Shown: positions 24,509-25,542 of the stretch, piece after piece | Layout of the letters: the number at the start of each line of letters is the position of its first letter | How positions within the stretch are numbered: the first letter of the stretch is position 1 | Source of the DNA: JBBQER01 sp052148155 | Lineage (GTDB): Bacteria > Actinomycetota > Acidimicrobiia > IMCC26256 > PALSA-610 | Direction of reading: 5' to 3' | DNA: 25,542 nt | NCBI GenBank assembly: GCA_052148155.1 | Contig: JBKQIY010000007.1 | Coordinates: forward strand, 1-25,542 | The notes under the pieces: model-generated | What the model was told of the DNA's origin: nothing | Database searches by the model: none | What the model saw: only the letters and a program-made list of their open reading frames with translations | Position numbers and translations under genes: made by a program

Positions 24509-25542
24509 TTATGGCGGTCCGGTAAGTGTGGTGTGGGGGTGTACGGGAAGGAGCATTGCTGGTCGTGGTGGTTGGCTGAAGTCGAAGTCGTTGGTCAGGT
24601 TGCCGAGGAGCGCGACGTTTTCGCGGACTGTTGGGCGTGGGTCGGGGCGTCCGTCGGTTTTCGGGTCGAGCCGTTGTCCGTGGAGGAAATCGTCTTCGAT
24701 GAACTTGACGTAGGCGTCGAAACTTAAGGTTTGATGATCGATGTAGCCGCGTTTGGCGTAGGGGCTGATCACGAGCGCGGGAACGCGCAGCCCATAGCCG
24801 TTCTCGTCGACTTTGGGTGGGACGACGTGGTCGTAGAAGCCGCCCCAGTCGTCCCACGCCAAGAAGATCGCGGTCGAGTCCCAATCGGGACTGCGCATGA
24901 CGGCGTTGACGAGGCTCGTGACGTACGACTGTCCGAAGCTCACCGGTGCGGGAGGGTGCTCACTGAGGACGCCGGATGGGACGACCCATGAGACTGCGGG
25001 CAGGCTGCCGGACTGGGCGGCCTTGTAGAAGTGGTCGACGGATTGGATGTTGCCGAGCTGATGGTCGTTTTTGACGGTGTCGAAGTATGGGAGCGGGTTC
25101 CAGATCCCGGGCGTGTGTGCGTTTTGGCGCACCGGTGCGCACGACATGGCTGCAGGGTTCGCGCAGTCGGGTTCGGTGCCGGTCACGACGTAGTAGCCCC
25201 ATGAGACCTGCTGTTTGTGCAGGAGGTAGGTGATGTCGGTCCACGCGTAGATCGGCGGTTTGGCCGTACCGGCGCCGCCTCCGAGCGTTGCGGCGAAGTC
25301 GGGGGGCAGTCCAGGGACCTGCAACGCGTTGGTGCAACTGCTCGGGTCGTTGTGTCGGGTGCAGGTCGCCGACCATTCCGACACCTCGAAAAGGTGCGCG
25401 GGGAGGCTCCACGACGCGTTCGGTTCGAACATGTGGTCCTGCAACACGTAGTTCTTGGCGTACGACCAGTAGTTCGGGATGTCCGAACCAGTGTGGTATC
25501 CCATGACATCGTCTGTCGGCGAGTTCGTACAAGCCGGATTGA
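24509..25542 (-). CDS. Phospholipase C/AcpA-type phosphoesterase, 5' end outside the window
   Basis: About 344 C-terminal residues are present, and the frame stays open past the right edge (before the ATG at 25504 it reads NPACTNSPTDDV), so the true start is outside. The sequence matches bacterial non-specific phospholipase C and acid phosphatases: MGYHTGSDIPNYWSYAKNY, DHMFEP, SWVVPSG followed by SEHPP, and the metal-site strand AIFLAWDDWGGFYDHV, then VPALVISPYAKRGYIDHQ. Such enzymes are usually secreted and release phosphate or diacylglycerol from phospholipids or other phosphoesters. The missing N-terminus would hold the signal peptide and the first metal ligands. Cysteines in WSATCTRHNDPSSC and in the DCANPAAMSC region suggest disulfides. 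Confidence 0.9.
   Translation of the reverse strand, partial: NPACTNSPTDDVMGYHTGSDIPNYWSYAKNYVLQDHMFEPNASWSLPAHLFEVSEWSATCTRHNDPSSCTNALQVPGLPPDFAATLGGGAGTAKPPIYAWTDITYLLHKQQVSWGYYVVTGTEPDCANPAAMSCAPVRQNAHTPGIWNPLPYFDTVKNDHQLGNIQSVDHFYKAAQSGSLPAVSWVVPSGVLSEHPPAPVSFGQSYVTSLVNAVMRSPDWDSTAIFLAWDDWGGFYDHVVPPKVDENGYGLRVPALVISPYAKRGYIDHQTLSFDAYVKFIEDDFLHGQRLDPKTDGRPDPRPTVRENVALLGNLTNDFDFSQPPRPAMLLPVHPHTTLTGPP

Noticed and set aside
1..25542. tRNA or rRNA genes, CRISPR arrays, insertion sequences or phage modules
   Set aside because: No cloverleaf, rRNA signature, regularly spaced repeat, transposase or integrase was found by reading both strands.

Overview
The window is high-GC DNA with GTG starts, leaderless-looking genes and actinobacterial protein families, including an FMN split-barrel protein, a two-helix membrane protein often mislabelled LigA, a P450/acyl-CoA dehydrogenase pair and a GGDEF protein with a cysteine-rich GAF domain. 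It most likely comes from an actinobacterium, possibly an uncultured Acidimicrobiia-like lineage. That placement is inference. No rRNA, tRNA, CRISPR array, insertion sequence or phage gene was seen.

Layout. At 0-1.3 kb lie the tail of a cut-off gene, a small cupin and a frameshifted CBS-domain remnant. At 1.3-3.85 kb (minus) is a fused [2Fe-2S]/molybdopterin dehydrogenase, followed by a 71-residue orphan. At 5.0-7.3 kb (plus) a membrane diguanylate cyclase is followed by an HD-GYP phosphodiesterase: synthesis and breakdown of c-di-GMP in one unit. A perfect 16-bp hairpin separates it from a convergent membrane-protein gene (7.5-8.2 kb, minus). At 8.2-9.7 kb no long gene is convincing, but there are two translationally coupled micro-ORFs (23 and 27 codons). 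At 9.7-12.0 kb (minus) a MarR regulator precedes a GT39-like membrane glycosyltransferase. At 12.4-15.1 kb (minus) is an MgtA-type P-ATPase, with an FMN-fold protein upstream of it. At 15.9-18.1 kb are a PAS remnant, a 53-codon ORF, a zinc-ribbon protein, a 54-codon ORF and a GNAT acetyltransferase. At 18.9-19.3 kb is a short SSB. At 19.4-21.2 kb is a MacB-type ABC pair. At 21.6-24.2 kb are a P450 and an acyl-CoA dehydrogenase. At 24.5 kb to the right edge is a 5'-truncated phospholipase C-type phosphoesterase.

The most interesting signal is a set of short dyad motifs of the form GGGACYTTSGRCC. They resemble the binding site of the mycobacterial dormancy regulator DosR (DevR). They recur in intergenic DNA near 8.28, 9.35-9.39, 15.81, 16.52, 16.95, 17.35 and perhaps 18.13 kb, mostly upstream of small genes. 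Several gene types here (FMN split-barrel protein, P-type ATPase, CBS protein) are also represented in the mycobacterial DosR regulon. My reading is that the window carries part of a hypoxia/dormancy-type regulon rich in very small, mostly undescribed proteins, interspersed with decayed genes. No DosR/DosS-like gene lies in the window, so the regulator is inferred.
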